A model generated the notes under the pieces. It did no database searches. It saw only the letters and a program-made list of their open reading frames with translations, and was not told where the DNA came from. Below are positions 31,374-41,944 of a stretch of 64,000 nucleotides of DNA, piece after piece. Location: NCBI GenBank assembly GCA_018268695.1, contig JAFDWD010000008.1, positions 1-64,000 of the forward strand, in the 5' to 3' direction. Both the position numbers and the translations under genes were made by a program. Every line of letters starts with the position of its first letter. Within the stretch, counting starts at the first letter, position 1. This DNA comes from Actinomycetota bacterium. Lineage in GTDB: Bacteria > Actinomycetota > Thermoleophilia > Solirubrobacterales > 70-9.

Positions 31374-33019
31374 TCAGCTCTGCTTATAGAACTCCACGAC
31401 CCATTCATGGGCAGCCTCCTTGAGAATTACGATGTCTCCTTTTGTGTTGGTGCGAATCTGGTGTATTCTTTCGTCCTTCTCAGCGATTTTCTGTTCAGTA
31501 ATTATCCGCAGCTTCTTTGCGTGGAACTCGTACAGCATGGACCCGTTGCTGAGGAAAACCCGACCGTCTTTGGCTTGACACAGGCTAGTTACTGGTTGGT
31601 TGGATTCGTTGACTTCCACGCCGTATACACTCGCAAATTTTTCGAAGTTGATTCTGACGAACTTGCCAGTTTCGCTAATGCCAATCGCACTGACGAGGGA
31701 GTTGGCATAACGACCCTCCAAGAGCTGCACGGCAGTCAGCTCGCGATTAAGTGTTGTGACGATCTGCCTAACATCAAGCGTACTTGGTTGGTTCGCAGGT
31801 TGACCAGGTGAATTGAAGGACGGCAGTAAACGAACAAATAGGGATTCTGGCCAAGCATGACTTCGATGTCGTTGGGACTGTCAGGAATGGCGATTTTGTC
31901 GTCGGGAATGACATAAGGGTTAGACAGATCGAAGTTCTTCATGATGTAGATTTCCCTGCGGGTCGTGGTCGGCTTCAGCAACGGCACCTTCGTACAGTTT
32001 CTACCGGCTGCGTAGAGGTTGTTGTTGAACTTGTAGAGGCACTTTACCAGCAGTTTTTTAAGTTTGATCTTTGTGACTTGAATGTTCTCGAAGTCGTCAT
32101 AGAAGTGCAAGTACTTTTTCTACAGGACAACACACAAATGGGGCGGGAATAAAGCGATCTTAAAGTCTTCGTGCATAAAGCCCTTTGACTCCTGCGTCTT
32201 AACGTTGTAGATTAGGAGGCGATTGACGGTCTTGCAAACCACTGTGTCCTCGAAGCTGATCATATCTTCTACCTCCGGTGACACCTCCAAATCGCAGATC
32301 ATCTTCAACGTGGGATGTTGCACCTGTCGATCTATCTGTCGTTGCCTGCCTGTAAAGGTCGAGAAGAAGCTCAGACTAAACACCGACAGAATCTGGCCAC
32401 GATCGCCTTTCATCACCATTAACTTTGGCTCGAGTGGCTCTAAAGGTTTGGCAAAGCTGGCATGCAGAAAATTGATTGAGAGCGTAATCGATTCCAGCTG
32501 TCCGAGTGCGGAGCAGTACTGCTTGATGAAGTCATACTCGTTCCTGTCTATTTCCCGTTCGGAATAGTGTTGGATCTTCACGTGTCTTCGCAGGTAGTGC
32601 AGAGTGACTTCGTTGAGCTTTTTGAAGCCTATACAGTCCACAATTAATGGGATCTCCGTCAGGTAGACCTTGTTCACCTCCCGCCCAACATAGTAGTGCT
32701 TCAGTTGGTCTGGCTATGGCTCTGTCTCTGCTGGGAGCTCAATGCACATCACGAGCAGTTTGTTACGGATGTAGTTGAATGAACTTAGTGAGTCATTGTG
32801 ACGGACGGCGAGGCGCATCGTGACTGCCCCTTTCGGCTACAATATTCCCCATTCACAGTCCATGATGTAATTATCGGGGTTGGTCAGGAACGTCCGGTAC
32901 CACAATCGGTTGTTGGTGAGGTTACGGATTGGCACCTGCAGAATCTGGTCCAGCTTCTCGAAGTTGAGGAAGAACGGCACCTCAATAAGCTTGTCCTGCC
33001 GGACAGTGGTTTTTTCCAT
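31374..33019 (-). CDS. MSP/VAP-domain protein with a propeller-like C-terminus
   Basis: Predicted 541 aa. Residues about 8-105 look like a major-sperm-protein (VAP) domain: KLIEVPFFLNFEKLDQ, RNLTNNRLWYRTFLTNPDNY, CEWGILQPKGAVTMRLAVR. The rest is beta-rich with repeating strands (VNRLLIYNVKTQ, NPYLFVYCRPSIHLVNLRTN, DGRVFLSNGSMLYEF), possibly a degenerate beta propeller. VAP domains tether proteins to ER membranes through FFAT motifs (family knowledge). A 20-nt intron lies at 31764-31783. The ATG at 33019 is the only in-frame start before an upstream TGA. Together with the neighbouring PROPPIN it may point to a membrane-contact or autophagy theme (inference). Confidence 0.7.
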
Positions 33020-33063
33020 ACCAGTATTATTCTGGTCAACTAATGTGCGTTCATACAAACGTA

Positions 33064-34314
33064 TCAGCCATCAACAGCCCAAAAAGACACGTCCTTGACC
33101 TTGATGACGCGGCTTGAGTCCTCTGCGTGTTTGGCGCGTGCTCGTATCAGATCGATAACGTCGAATCCGCAGCCTACTAAGCTGAACACTTTGACCTTGT
33201 TGTCCTTAATGAAGAGGTTGGTGGGCTCGCGGAACGTGTTGAAGTAGCGCTTGTACTGGCTATAAATGACTTCAGTCGGGGTGTTCTGCTTCCGAAGCGG
33301 GAAGAAGTGGAGTGTTGCATTATTGTCGGTGAGACTCGCTAAGGCAAACCAATCTTGGCAGAAGCCGGAAAAGGCAACGGGCTTTAGTGAGCTACCTCTG
33401 TAAAACTCTGTAAAGGTCTGTCTGGTGTCGATTTCAACTACTCTGATTTTAACTCCTCCTTCCGAAATCAAAGCAGCGTACTTGCCATCCGGAGAGAGGC
33501 TGAAATCGATTTCATCCTTGTTCATGGGCACATCTAGGAATATGTCGAGGTGACTGTCGTAGATGTAGAGACTCTGTCGTTCCTTCTTGATAAAGCCTAA
33601 TCTGGTGGGATCGGTTAAGGACATTTCTAGTTTGCCTTTGTTGAGCATCCCAGCGCCTTCTACCTCAACATACCTCACCGTATCATCGAATGTGCCCTTT
33701 TCGTACCCAGTGATGATCTTTTCTAGTACTGTTCCGATCTTGAAGACACCCTTCTTGAGTTCCTTCTTGTAGTGGAAGATTACGACTCGCTCGGCGTTGC
33801 TCACAGCAATAAAATTGTTGCTGATCTTGAGGTAGTCGATCTGACAATTGAAGTCCTTTTCGTAGACTATTGTCTTTTCGACGAGATCATAAATGTAGAC
33901 AGTGTTGGGTCTTATCCACAGTGTCGTTGGGACCATGGCTTGCTTGTAGCCTTGCGTTTCGCCTGACACGTCCGGAACCATATATGTTACGGATGTTTAC
34001 TTGTCTGGCACCACCGCGATTAAATTGGAGTAGGGAAGCACACTGCTCAGTCGAACACCGGCCTTTCCTCGAAACGGACTGTCCACTTCGTAGTACTTCT
34101 TCATTCTGCCGTTTTCAACAATTGCCATGCCCTCTATCACGTTAATGATGACCCTTCCTGTTTCGGGACAGACACTATAACCGTACTTCGTCGTAAACAG
34201 GCTCTCTAGCTCTTCGAAATCATCCTCAAGGTCTACCATGTCCATCATCATGGTGTTCGTCGGTTGCGCGCTTACGTCTCCTGACACTGTTCTATCTCTC
34301 GTGTTTTCTTACAT
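33064..34314 (-). CDS. PROPPIN (Atg18/WIPI-like) beta-propeller protein
   Basis: Predicted 416 aa. Blade-like segments include NLIAVVPDKQTSV, NTVYIYDLVEKTIVYEKDF, DEIDFSLSPDGKYAALISEG and the key block VKIRVVEIDTRQTFTEFYRG followed by SLKPVAFSGF and NATLHFFPL. In PROPPINs the phosphoinositide motif is FRRG/LRRG in this exact context; here it is FYRG, with one Arg lost. The family binds PI3P and PI(3,5)P2 on autophagic and endosomal membranes. No intron; one TAA (near 33997) is Gln. The start at 34314 gives MQENTRDRT; a later in-frame ATG cluster (MMMDMVDLEDD) is an alternative. Confidence 0.8.
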
Positions 34315-34346
34315 GATTATTAGTCAGTACCAATAGATTCAAAACG

Positions 34347-35593
34347 ATGGATAGGGAGCTGCTTGTCTTCTACAAGAAACACGGGATCCCCCTCGACGAC
34401 TGTGATAGCTTCCCCGGAACGTAGGTGATGCCTCCCGCCAATATACACCGTTCGCTTCCGATGCCATCCTGCATGCAAATGATCGCGAGGTAGGGCATTA
34501 CTGACATAGCGAGACTAAGCGCCTACATTCAATACGTCTGCAGTCCAACAAACAGGCTGAACAACTGTAAACAAGTCAACATATGATTGACCGCATGAAA
34601 GCCGAGCTCTAACATATCCGGGAGGAGAGTTTAAAAGCTGCTGAAAGCCACCAGCAAGAAAGATCCGACTTGCTTACCCAAATAATGCTATTGTTCGCTG
34701 AGATAAATCGGTTGCGATGCCTCTCAGAATAACTTTCGGAGAGGTTGAGGGAGAGCGAGAAGACCCTTCGGGTAATACGGGCTGACTACAACAGGGAATT
34801 GGAGAAGTGCAAAGCCAAAATGGTCGTGTAGTGCGAAGAGCAGTTTACGTAAACGAATATAGCATGCAGGCTGTACAAAAGGAACGTGGCGGATCAAATA
34901 GATCGTATGCAGTCGCAATACCGAGCCAAGATGCAATAGCTGACGAAGTTTCAGGCGAGCCGCACCAATCAACAATTAGAGTAAGATGAAGAGCTCGCTT
35001 TACTAAAGAAGTAGAATGCTGTTCTGAAGCTTCGAAACGGCTAAACCGAGAAGCGAATCAAAACCCTCACCAGCGATTTGAAGATCACAGAGGCTGACCG
35101 TAGGTCCGAAGTTGCCAACCTCAACCAAGAGATCTCCACAATGGCGTCCAAGATCACTGAGCTCGAGGGGAAGCTTCAAATTAGTGAGCAAAGACTCAGT
35201 AGAGCACTGGAAATGGCAAAGGATTCTTCTGCAGATCCGAGCAGCTCAGATAGGGAACTGAGTAAAAGCCTCACAAAGGTGCTTGCCGAGCTTAAACGCC
35301 TCGAGAATGACAACACATTGCTGAGATCTCGGTTGTCAGATATGGAGAGCAGCAATCCATCTCCGCGCCTATATCTACAATAAATCGAACAACTCAGAGA
35401 ATAACTGAGTAAGAAGAGCAGTGAACTCACCTACAAGCAACAAGAAGCAGATCTGCTCACCCGATAAAATTCTGAAATAAAAGAACGTCATAGGCGAGAG
35501 ATGGAAGAGAAGGATCAGAGGATCTGCGAATTGATTGGCGAGTAGCCAGACAGACCCGATGACGCCCCTGACGATGAAGCCGACTACCACTGA
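34347..35593 (+). CDS. Coiled-coil protein
   Basis: Predicted 408 aa, almost entirely alpha-helical coiled coil from residue 60 (MIDRMKAELQHIREE, ITELEGKLQISEQRLSRALE, LTKVLAELKRLENDNTLLRS). A 20-nt intron at 34490-34509 joins the short N-terminal region (MDRELLVFYKKHGIPLDD) to the coil. About 20 in-frame TAA/TAG codons are needed, mixed with CAG/CAA, and there is no internal TGA. The acidic C-terminus ends DDAPDDEADYH. Family unknown; a basal-body, ciliary or structural role is plausible. Confidence 0.68.
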
Positions 35594-35625
35594 CATGTGT
35601 AAATAGAAGTACGCTAATATCAATT

Positions 35626-36519
35626 TCAGCGAAGCTGGAGAAGAAGGCGATAAGGACGAATATCGGCAGTTTCGTTGACGACCCAGTTGATATTGTCGAC
35701 GATTTTAAGTGCACGAGGATTGACACGGCATTGGAGAATGCAGACCACTCCGCGAGCTCGATTGTGACCAATGGCTTCTGGAAGGTGGGGAGTGCAGAAT
35801 ATTCCCTCGCCAATGATTCCTGGTGCAGACAGTGGGTTGATGTTGTTGCGGTTTCGGAAGGCCTGCCCAGGTCCAGGGCGAAGTCCCTCTCTGAGAATAC
35901 TCTAAGTAGCTTAGAGGCCAGTTCCGTGGTAGGCCACCATCCATTCGTTGTCGTTGCCGTTGTTCGACAGCCAGTTTCCCTGGGGCACATCAAGAGCAAT
36001 TCCAACGAAGCCAAGAGGCTTGTTGTAGCCAATATACTGTCGAATTCCCGGAATGTTCCTTGGGCCGCGAGTGAACTCACCCACCAGTTCTGCTGGATAA
36101 AACCGGTTGAACTACCCGAGACCGCGATTCATGTTGGTCTGGATGATTTGGTTGATGATTCTGAATTCAGGGTCGGCTGCAATCCTTTCTTGGTCCATGA
36201 ACGCGGCCATGTTAGCGTTGAGGAGGTTAGCCATAAAGGCCTCTCGACGAGCAATTATTTCTTCTTCCCTGCGCTTGATGGCAGCAAGACGGTTTTCTTC
36301 ATGCAATCGCTTGTTCTATTCCTTGCGGCGGATTTCTTCCGGAGTCATTTTCAGGTAGCGCTTAGGCAGACGGACTAATGGAGACTGATTGTGATCGAAT
36401 TCGCAGCCATAAAAGAGGGTATTCTCACAATTTTCACAGAGTTCGATCAGAGCACCCGAGATGTAGTGGCAGTTGGTGCAGTTGAGATTTGCGAGTTTAG
36501 GGCAGAGGTCTTCAAACAT
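35626..36519 (-). CDS. Zinc-ribbon protein with ADP-ribosyltransferase-like (HGT) domain
   Basis: Predicted 297 aa. The N-terminus has a Cys-rich motif (CPKLANLNCTNC, LCENCENTLFYGC) likely to bind zinc. A charged helix follows (PEEIRRKEQNKRLHEENRL). The C-terminal half contains WMVAYHGTG, SILREGLRPGPGQAF and GEGIFCTPHLPEAI. The HGT plus downstream Gly-Ile-Phe/Tyr pattern resembles the NAD-binding strand of PARP-like ADP-ribosyltransferases. The assignment is tentative because the catalytic Glu cannot be placed by eye. No intron; TAG/TAA at 36316, 36112 and near 35912-35904 are Gln. Confidence 0.6.
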
Positions 36520-36644
36520 TAGTTGTGAGTGGCAGACAAAGAGTATATTTAATTGGGTCGAGTTGAGATTTGATGGAGCAAAACCGAAATACTTTGACTA
36601 AAAGTATTGATATATTCTGAAAGAGGACAGATTCTATCATAACC

Positions 36645-37436
36645 TCACTCAAACACGTAGTTGCTGAGCTGCATCGAAAACATTCCTATAGGAGTGAGAT
36701 GGCCGGCTTGACCCTTGGATGCCCCCAAAACCGTGAACAGCGGAATCAGATGCTCTTCCCGAGGATGGCAGTCAAGTGCATGCCTCATCGACTTCCAGTT
36801 CGACACAGCTTTGATTCGGTTTTCGTCGGTACCTGCCTGAGCGCAGACTTTTGCGAGATCTTCTTCGAATGGTTTGTCGTTCTTGGGGCCAGAGCCATCG
36901 AAAAAGCCCTGCATGTTGTGGTAGCTGGATCCCGAACCTAAGATCATGAAACCTTCGCTTCGAAGGTCAGCTAAAGCCGCTCCAAGTCCATAATGTTTTT
37001 GAGGATTGAGGTTGGATTCAAGGGAAATCTGAATGACAGGAATGTCGGCCTTTGGGTACATGATCATCAGCGGCACAAACACGCCGTGATCCAGTCCTCT
37101 TTTTGTTGCTGTGGCAAGCTCTATACCTTTAACTGCCACAGTATCAATCACACGCTTGCGGAGTTCCTTGGTGCTTTTGGCGTTGTAGGCATACTTGTAG
37201 GTTTCAGGTGGAAAGCCGTAATAGTCAAACAGTAGGCCTGGATTATCCTAGTCGAGAATTGTAAACTGCTTTTCTTCCCAATGAGCAGAGATGATGATAA
37301 TGGCTTTGGGGTTGGGAAAGGCTTCGCTGATGGCCTTCAGGTGATTATACATAGGCTTGTGTTGATCGGGGCCTGTGAGAGGCATGGGTCCTCCTCCGTG
37401 GTTGACGAATACTGCAGGCATGGACTGGCCTTGCAT
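36645..37436 (-). CDS. Extradiol aromatic-ring-opening dioxygenase (DODA/LigB type)
   Basis: Predicted 263 aa, the family size. Zinc-site and catalytic blocks: AVFVNHGGGPM, IIIISAHWEE, KRGLDHGVFVPL, IPVIQISLESN and SGSSYHNMQGF. These match the 4,5-DOPA dioxygenase/LigB group that opens catechol rings. No intron. TAG at 37248-37250 (ILDQDNPGLLFDYYGFP) is Gln. Ends VFE at TGA 36647-36645. Confidence 0.9.
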
Positions 37437-37632
37437 CGGGCAACTTAAATTTTAATATTCGTAGCCGTGGGTTCGCGCACTTATTACCACGATCGTTGCT
37501 AGTAGGATTCCAATCACGCCTAAGCAAATCCTTCGACTTAGCATGCTTGAATAACGCAGACAGTCGCTAATTAATTTATCCGGACTATGACTGCTTCATT
37601 GTGACTGACTGTTTAGCCTCGATTATAATCAA

Positions 37633-38774
37633 ATGCTTGCCAGCAACCAAGCGATGTCCAGGAGCAACCTTCTCCAGTGGCTGGGCAGCATACCGAACGT
37701 AAATGATTGACTAACCCAGGTTAAGGTCGACAAGATTGAGAATCTGGGAACCGGTTGTGTCTACCTCCAGCTGCTGGACCATGTCCATCCACACGCCAAA
37801 GTGCCGCTCAACAAGCTGGTGTGGGCTCCCAAGCACGAAACCGAAATCCTGCAGAACCTCAAGCTGGTTAATATTTGGCTGGACAAGGTTGGTGCGGGAA
37901 AGGTCCTCGAGGTAAATCGGCTTTGCTAAACCAGATCTAGAAGCTAGCCAAGTGTAAGTACCAAGACAATCTCGAAACCCTTCAGTGGTTCAAGCGCTAC
38001 GTCGATTCGCGTAACCAAAAGGAAAACGACAAGAGACCCAAGTCGCACGACAACAGTGCACCCATCAACGAGAACAGGATCTCAGCTCCTAACCTTATGC
38101 CGCAGCAACCGACCATCAAGCCCCCTAAGAAGCTCGTGAAGATGCCTGAGAAGCAAATTGCACCTACTATTAAGGTCGAGAAGATCGACGTGGAAGACAG
38201 CAAGCCCTAGACAAGAACGTTGGCCTCCTTCGAAGAAGTCAAGAAAGTTCGAAAGATAGAGGCTCTTCTTCGCAACGAGCCTGGGCTCGATGACCGCTAG
38301 AAGTACACAAGAATCGTCTAAATTGTCTATTAGAGGAACTCGGCACCAGCGTCTATTCGAGAGGCGGATCACAGCAGCGAAGAAGACCTTCTCAAATCCG
38401 ACCGCTCTCGAACCAATATCCCAGTCGAGTTGTTGTCGGCTTCCTCCAATCTCCTGGACCCTCTCCCGCCCACCTTCACGTCCTTTATCAAAGCCTTCAA
38501 ACCACCTCAATCGGCAAATTCGAATGCAAACAACAGCCTGCTTTTGGAGCAGAGCGAAAACAAGAGCCTTAACCTCCTTGATTCGTATGGAAAGTTTGGC
38601 AACGGTGTCAACGAGAAAGCTGCCGACTTATCGATTGCCAAAGCTACTGATCCGAACCAAGATCGCGCCATCCAAGACGTTCCCAATGTCGAGTCCGCCC
38701 ACCCGCACACCCGTTCGTATCCGGTCAAGGACCCTGAGAGGAAGGACCCGCAGAACTATCCAAGCTCAACCTGA
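37633..38774 (+). CDS. EB1-type microtubule plus-end protein
   Basis: Predicted 365 aa. Residues about 8-120 form the EB1 calponin-homology domain: MSRSNLLQWLGSIPNVKVDK, GCVYLQLLDHVHPHAKVPL, EILQNLKLVNIWLDK, KCKYQDNLETLQWFKRYVDS. Two introns: 21 nt at 37699-37719 and 23 nt at 37912-37934. The tail is Ser/Pro/Lys-rich; VKKVRKIEALLRNEPG is the only stretch resembling the EB homology dimer domain. The second in-frame ATG (MSRSNLL) may be the true start. Role: tracking growing microtubule tips (family knowledge). Confidence 0.88.
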
Positions 38775-38805
38775 TTGCCAAAACTCAAATGAATTTTTAG
38801 CTTCT

Positions 38806-39660
38806 ATGCTAGGATGTAGATTCTTCTTCAGAAGAATGATAAAATCAAAGATAGAATAGAGCCCCATACGTCGTGTATTCGACCTCTCCTCTGTTTCCAA
38901 TCTTCGCTTCAGTTCTCACAACAGCGAGTACAAACAGCTCTACCAGGCACTCCAAAAGTGGAATAATGACTCACAATCCTCATCTTCTGCCGACCTAGTG
39001 CACGAATTTATATACCAGTAACTGCGCATCATCAAGCTCGAGGACTAGCCGGTTCGCAGTAACAATCTCGAGCGACTCTATCGCTGGTTCAACGCGAGAG
39101 CGCAGCCTCGAAAAAGCATAAAACTTTAAGCACTTGTAAAAACGACGCAGAACAAATAGAATGAGGAAGAATAAGTCAAGAAGAATTTTAAATCCGTCAC
39201 CTTTCACAAACTCAAAGAGTACAATCGCAGGCTCTTTGACTGCGGATAGCCCGTCAAACTGCCAGTCAAGAAGCCTGTTCAAATCGAAAAGCGACACCGC
39301 GAGGAACTCTCTTGGTCTTCTTCGTCGAAGAGACTATTCAGTTATCACACTCGGGAGCTTTGCTAAGAAAGGGAGCGGTAAGAGTTTCAGTGCATACAAA
39401 GCAACCAGCAGCAAGCTCGGCACATGTTAAGAACTAAAAGTTTGAACAATTCTTTGCATTTGGCGGTTCTTACAGAAGACGTCGTCAAGCGAAAGCAAAA
39501 CTGTGAGCGCTGGAGAAAGGAAATACTTGACGGTTGGAAACACAATGAGTAGTAAGTGAGACATCCAAGTGTAGCCATTTCAGGGTTGACTCTAATGAGT
39601 TACCCAAATCTGACTCTCAAGAACCACTATCGGAAGCGCGAATCCCTATGCATATCGTGA
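38806..39660 (+). CDS. Uncharacterised basic helical protein
   Basis: Predicted 284 aa from ATG 38806, or 274 aa from the in-frame ATG at 38836 (MIKSKIEQSPIRRVFDLSS), which may be more likely. Recognisable only as helical and basic (LYRWFNARAQPRKSIKLQAL, VTFHKLKEYNRRLFDCGQ, VKRKQNCERWRKEILDGW). Around 13 in-frame TAA/TAG codons must be Gln to reach TGA at 39658. No intron needed. It lies only 31 bp after the EB1 stop in the same direction, so a fusion to that gene by an unrecognised splice cannot be excluded. Confidence 0.55.
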
Positions 39661-39682
39661 TTTTTTTTAATATGAAGCACGG

Positions 39683-40555
39683 TCACTCATTCCTCGGTTT
39701 TCTTTTGATCTTGTCTTCTCCAAAAAGGATCAAATTGAGTCGCTTTTTGGGTTTCTTTCGGGGATCCGGCCGAGACTTCGGTGTTGGATTCGCGTTCTTA
39801 TGTTCACACCATTCGTGGTAGTCGAAGTAGTATCCCATTTGACGCACTGCTTTCGCTGCGGGGTCTTGGCTCTTTATTGGCACCTTCGCAAGGCCCGAGG
39901 CGGCATCATACTTCACGTAGTTGCCTTTCAGAATGTTCTTGTTCTTGTCGTCAATTTTAACCATCTTATAGCCGGTGATTCCCTGATAGTAGTCGCTTTT
40001 CACAGGTCCACCAAGCTTCTTCAACTCCTACTTCATCCAATCTTCCTTATCCTCCGGTTCGGGAGGCATTTAAGGCAACGGAGCTGCGGTCCCGACCTTA
40101 ACGTAGTTAGACGGGAAGTAGCCCATTACATCTGGCTTCTTGAGAACGTTGCCGTACCACCAGCCGTTATCGAAAGTTTGCCTCGTCACGATTTTGTCGC
40201 CTTTATGGAAGCTCAGATACACAATAGACTGGGTTTGTTAGGCCTATTGTAATTGTTCTTCGTGGTCTGCTGATCTCTTCCTCTTATTTCCTTCTGGCTC
40301 CTCTTCCGCTTCTTATGCGTTTGGCTCTTACTATTAATGCTTGGAGTCTCCTGCTTCAGCACTGTGAGGCTCCTGATCCCTTTGAACCGTGTGCTATTCT
40401 CCTTTTTCGAGGAGCCTCTCTTCCATCTATTGCTTTGACGCGTTATCAATCTGATCACTTTCAGCCTTTTAACCTTTCGAATCAGCTTTGTCTTGCCCAT
40501 ACGACTGAAGAGCCATTTCAGGCTCGAAGTCGGCTATTGCCTAAACGAGAAACAT
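39683..40555 (-). CDS. SH3-domain protein with a large insertion in the RT loop
   Basis: Predicted 290 aa. It starts MFLVQAIADFEPE, the first SH3 strand (ALYDYEP-like). The rest of the SH3 appears about 95 residues later: LSFHKGDKIVTRQ, NGWWYGNV, MGYFPSNYVKV. The insert (about residues 14-108) is Gln/Glu/Lys-rich and contains many TAA/TAG codons but no TGA, so it reads as coding. The C-terminus is basic (RPDPRKKPKKRLNLIL). Role: Pro-rich ligand binding is expected. The start is divergent from the next gene with 38 bp between ATGs. Confidence 0.75.
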
Positions 40556-40593
40556 TTGATTATAGAGTGAATCTCAACTCTGCATTATTATCA

Positions 40594-41740
40594 ATGTTGC
40601 CTAGCGCAAGACAGCTCGTTCTCGTCTTGAGGTGCCAAGCTTCAAAACGCAAGTACGCTGATAACCCGAACTTCAAGAGACTGGATCGCCTCAAGAAAAT
40701 AGAGTTCTTCAATCCCGAACTGAAGTTCCCTTTGCACATCCCCATTAAGCACCGCTACGTTTACTCGCCCGTCAAGCGCTTCCATATCCCTCCAAGCAAG
40801 AATATTGATTTCAATCGGCTGAGCGGCAATGAGCTGCTTCTCGCGATGGAGGATCTGGGAAAACTCAAAAAGGAAGAGATTCTTATTGCGCTGGAACGTT
40901 TGGCCGAGCAACCCGGTCAGGAGAGTAACATCAACCTAATTTAGAGTTCAATTGGAGGGAGCATCCCTGGGTGAACGCTGCTTTTGAAGACATCAAGCAG
41001 AACACGGACAAGTATAAAAAATCATGGGGTTTGCGCTTCTACAAGCTCATGAACAAGCTGCGCAACTTTGACCCTGATATGTGGAAGCTAATTTACCGGC
41101 TGATCTATGAGACACTCAACGAGCTTCCGATCAAGGACTTTATATATTTCTGGGAGAAGTACCACAAAGACCACGTGAACGTGGATGAGAACTTCCGCGA
41201 GGATCTGTTTAAGATGATGGAGCTAAGGCTCAGGTCGTTCCCACCGAGCAGCATCCTCAAGGTCTACCACATTCTGCAGGAGTTCGGACGCATCAACCAC
41301 TACTGGATCGAAAACGTGTTTGTGAACCTGTTCAAGAGCCCTGGGTACATCTACAAGCCGGAGGAAGTAGCCGAGATCATCAAGATCATGATTTTCGTGG
41401 GACACGAAGTACGAAGTCGATAACTCAGAAAAACCCACGCTTCTATGACGCCTTCTACCCCCGCATTCTCAAGCTCAAGTTCACTTCGCAAAAGGAAATT
41501 AACGCGGTGCGAGAAGCGCTGCAAGAGGCTCACGACTTGTTCAAGTCGCACCGACTCGAACCCTACATGGAGTACATGAAGACAGTCAAGGTCGAGGCCC
41601 CGTAGGTGGTTATTCTACCCAAGAAAAAGGAACTAGCAGAGATGGTTTTGCAGGACATCGAGTACTATCGCGCACAAAAGAAGATCCAGAGTGAGCAGCC
41701 ATCGCTGCCAGTGGACACGCCCGCACCAACGCCTGCTTGA
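40594..41740 (+). CDS. Helical-repeat protein, possibly mitochondrial
   Basis: Predicted 368 aa. The N-terminus MLPSARQLVLVLRCQASKRK is basic and amphipathic, like a mitochondrial targeting peptide (inference). From about residue 110 the protein consists of alpha-helical repeats (WGLRFYKLMNKLRNFDPDMW, KLIYRLIYETLNELPIKDF, SSILKVYHILQEFGRINHYW), similar in feel to FASTK/PPR-type organellar RNA proteins, but without a firm match. Introns: 20 nt at 40925-40944 and 20 nt at 41409-41428. It ends DTPAPTPA at TGA 41738. Confidence 0.62.
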
Positions 41741-41944
41741 CCATTGTCGATTATAAAAACCGGCATAATAAAGTTTCATGGAGGTCCGTCCGCGGTAATG
41801 TATGGGAAGAAGGACCCATCAACTAGCAAAGTTTAGCAGGCCTATCAGAACTCAAGAAGACTGAATTGGCACGGGCCATTTCGGATCATTATCAGTCATT
41901 AAAACTGACGGAAAGGATCGGGAATATAACTATTACTTTTCGAA
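41741..41944. other. Intergenic spacer
   Basis: About 204 bp between two plus-strand genes. A TATA-like tract (gattataaaaacc) lies near 41750. Only short chance frames are present. Confidence 0.4.

Noticed and set aside
33000..33080. Joining the PROPPIN and MSP genes into one
   Set aside because: The frame change has no GT...AG intron of usual size, each part has its own TGA or ATG, and the MSP domain begins right after ATG 33019.
38290..38859. Long plus-strand frame of about 190 codons overlapping the EB1 gene
   Set aside because: Ser/Arg/Thr-rich composition typical of a shifted frame; the overlapping frame carries the EB1 tail and continues from the CH domain.
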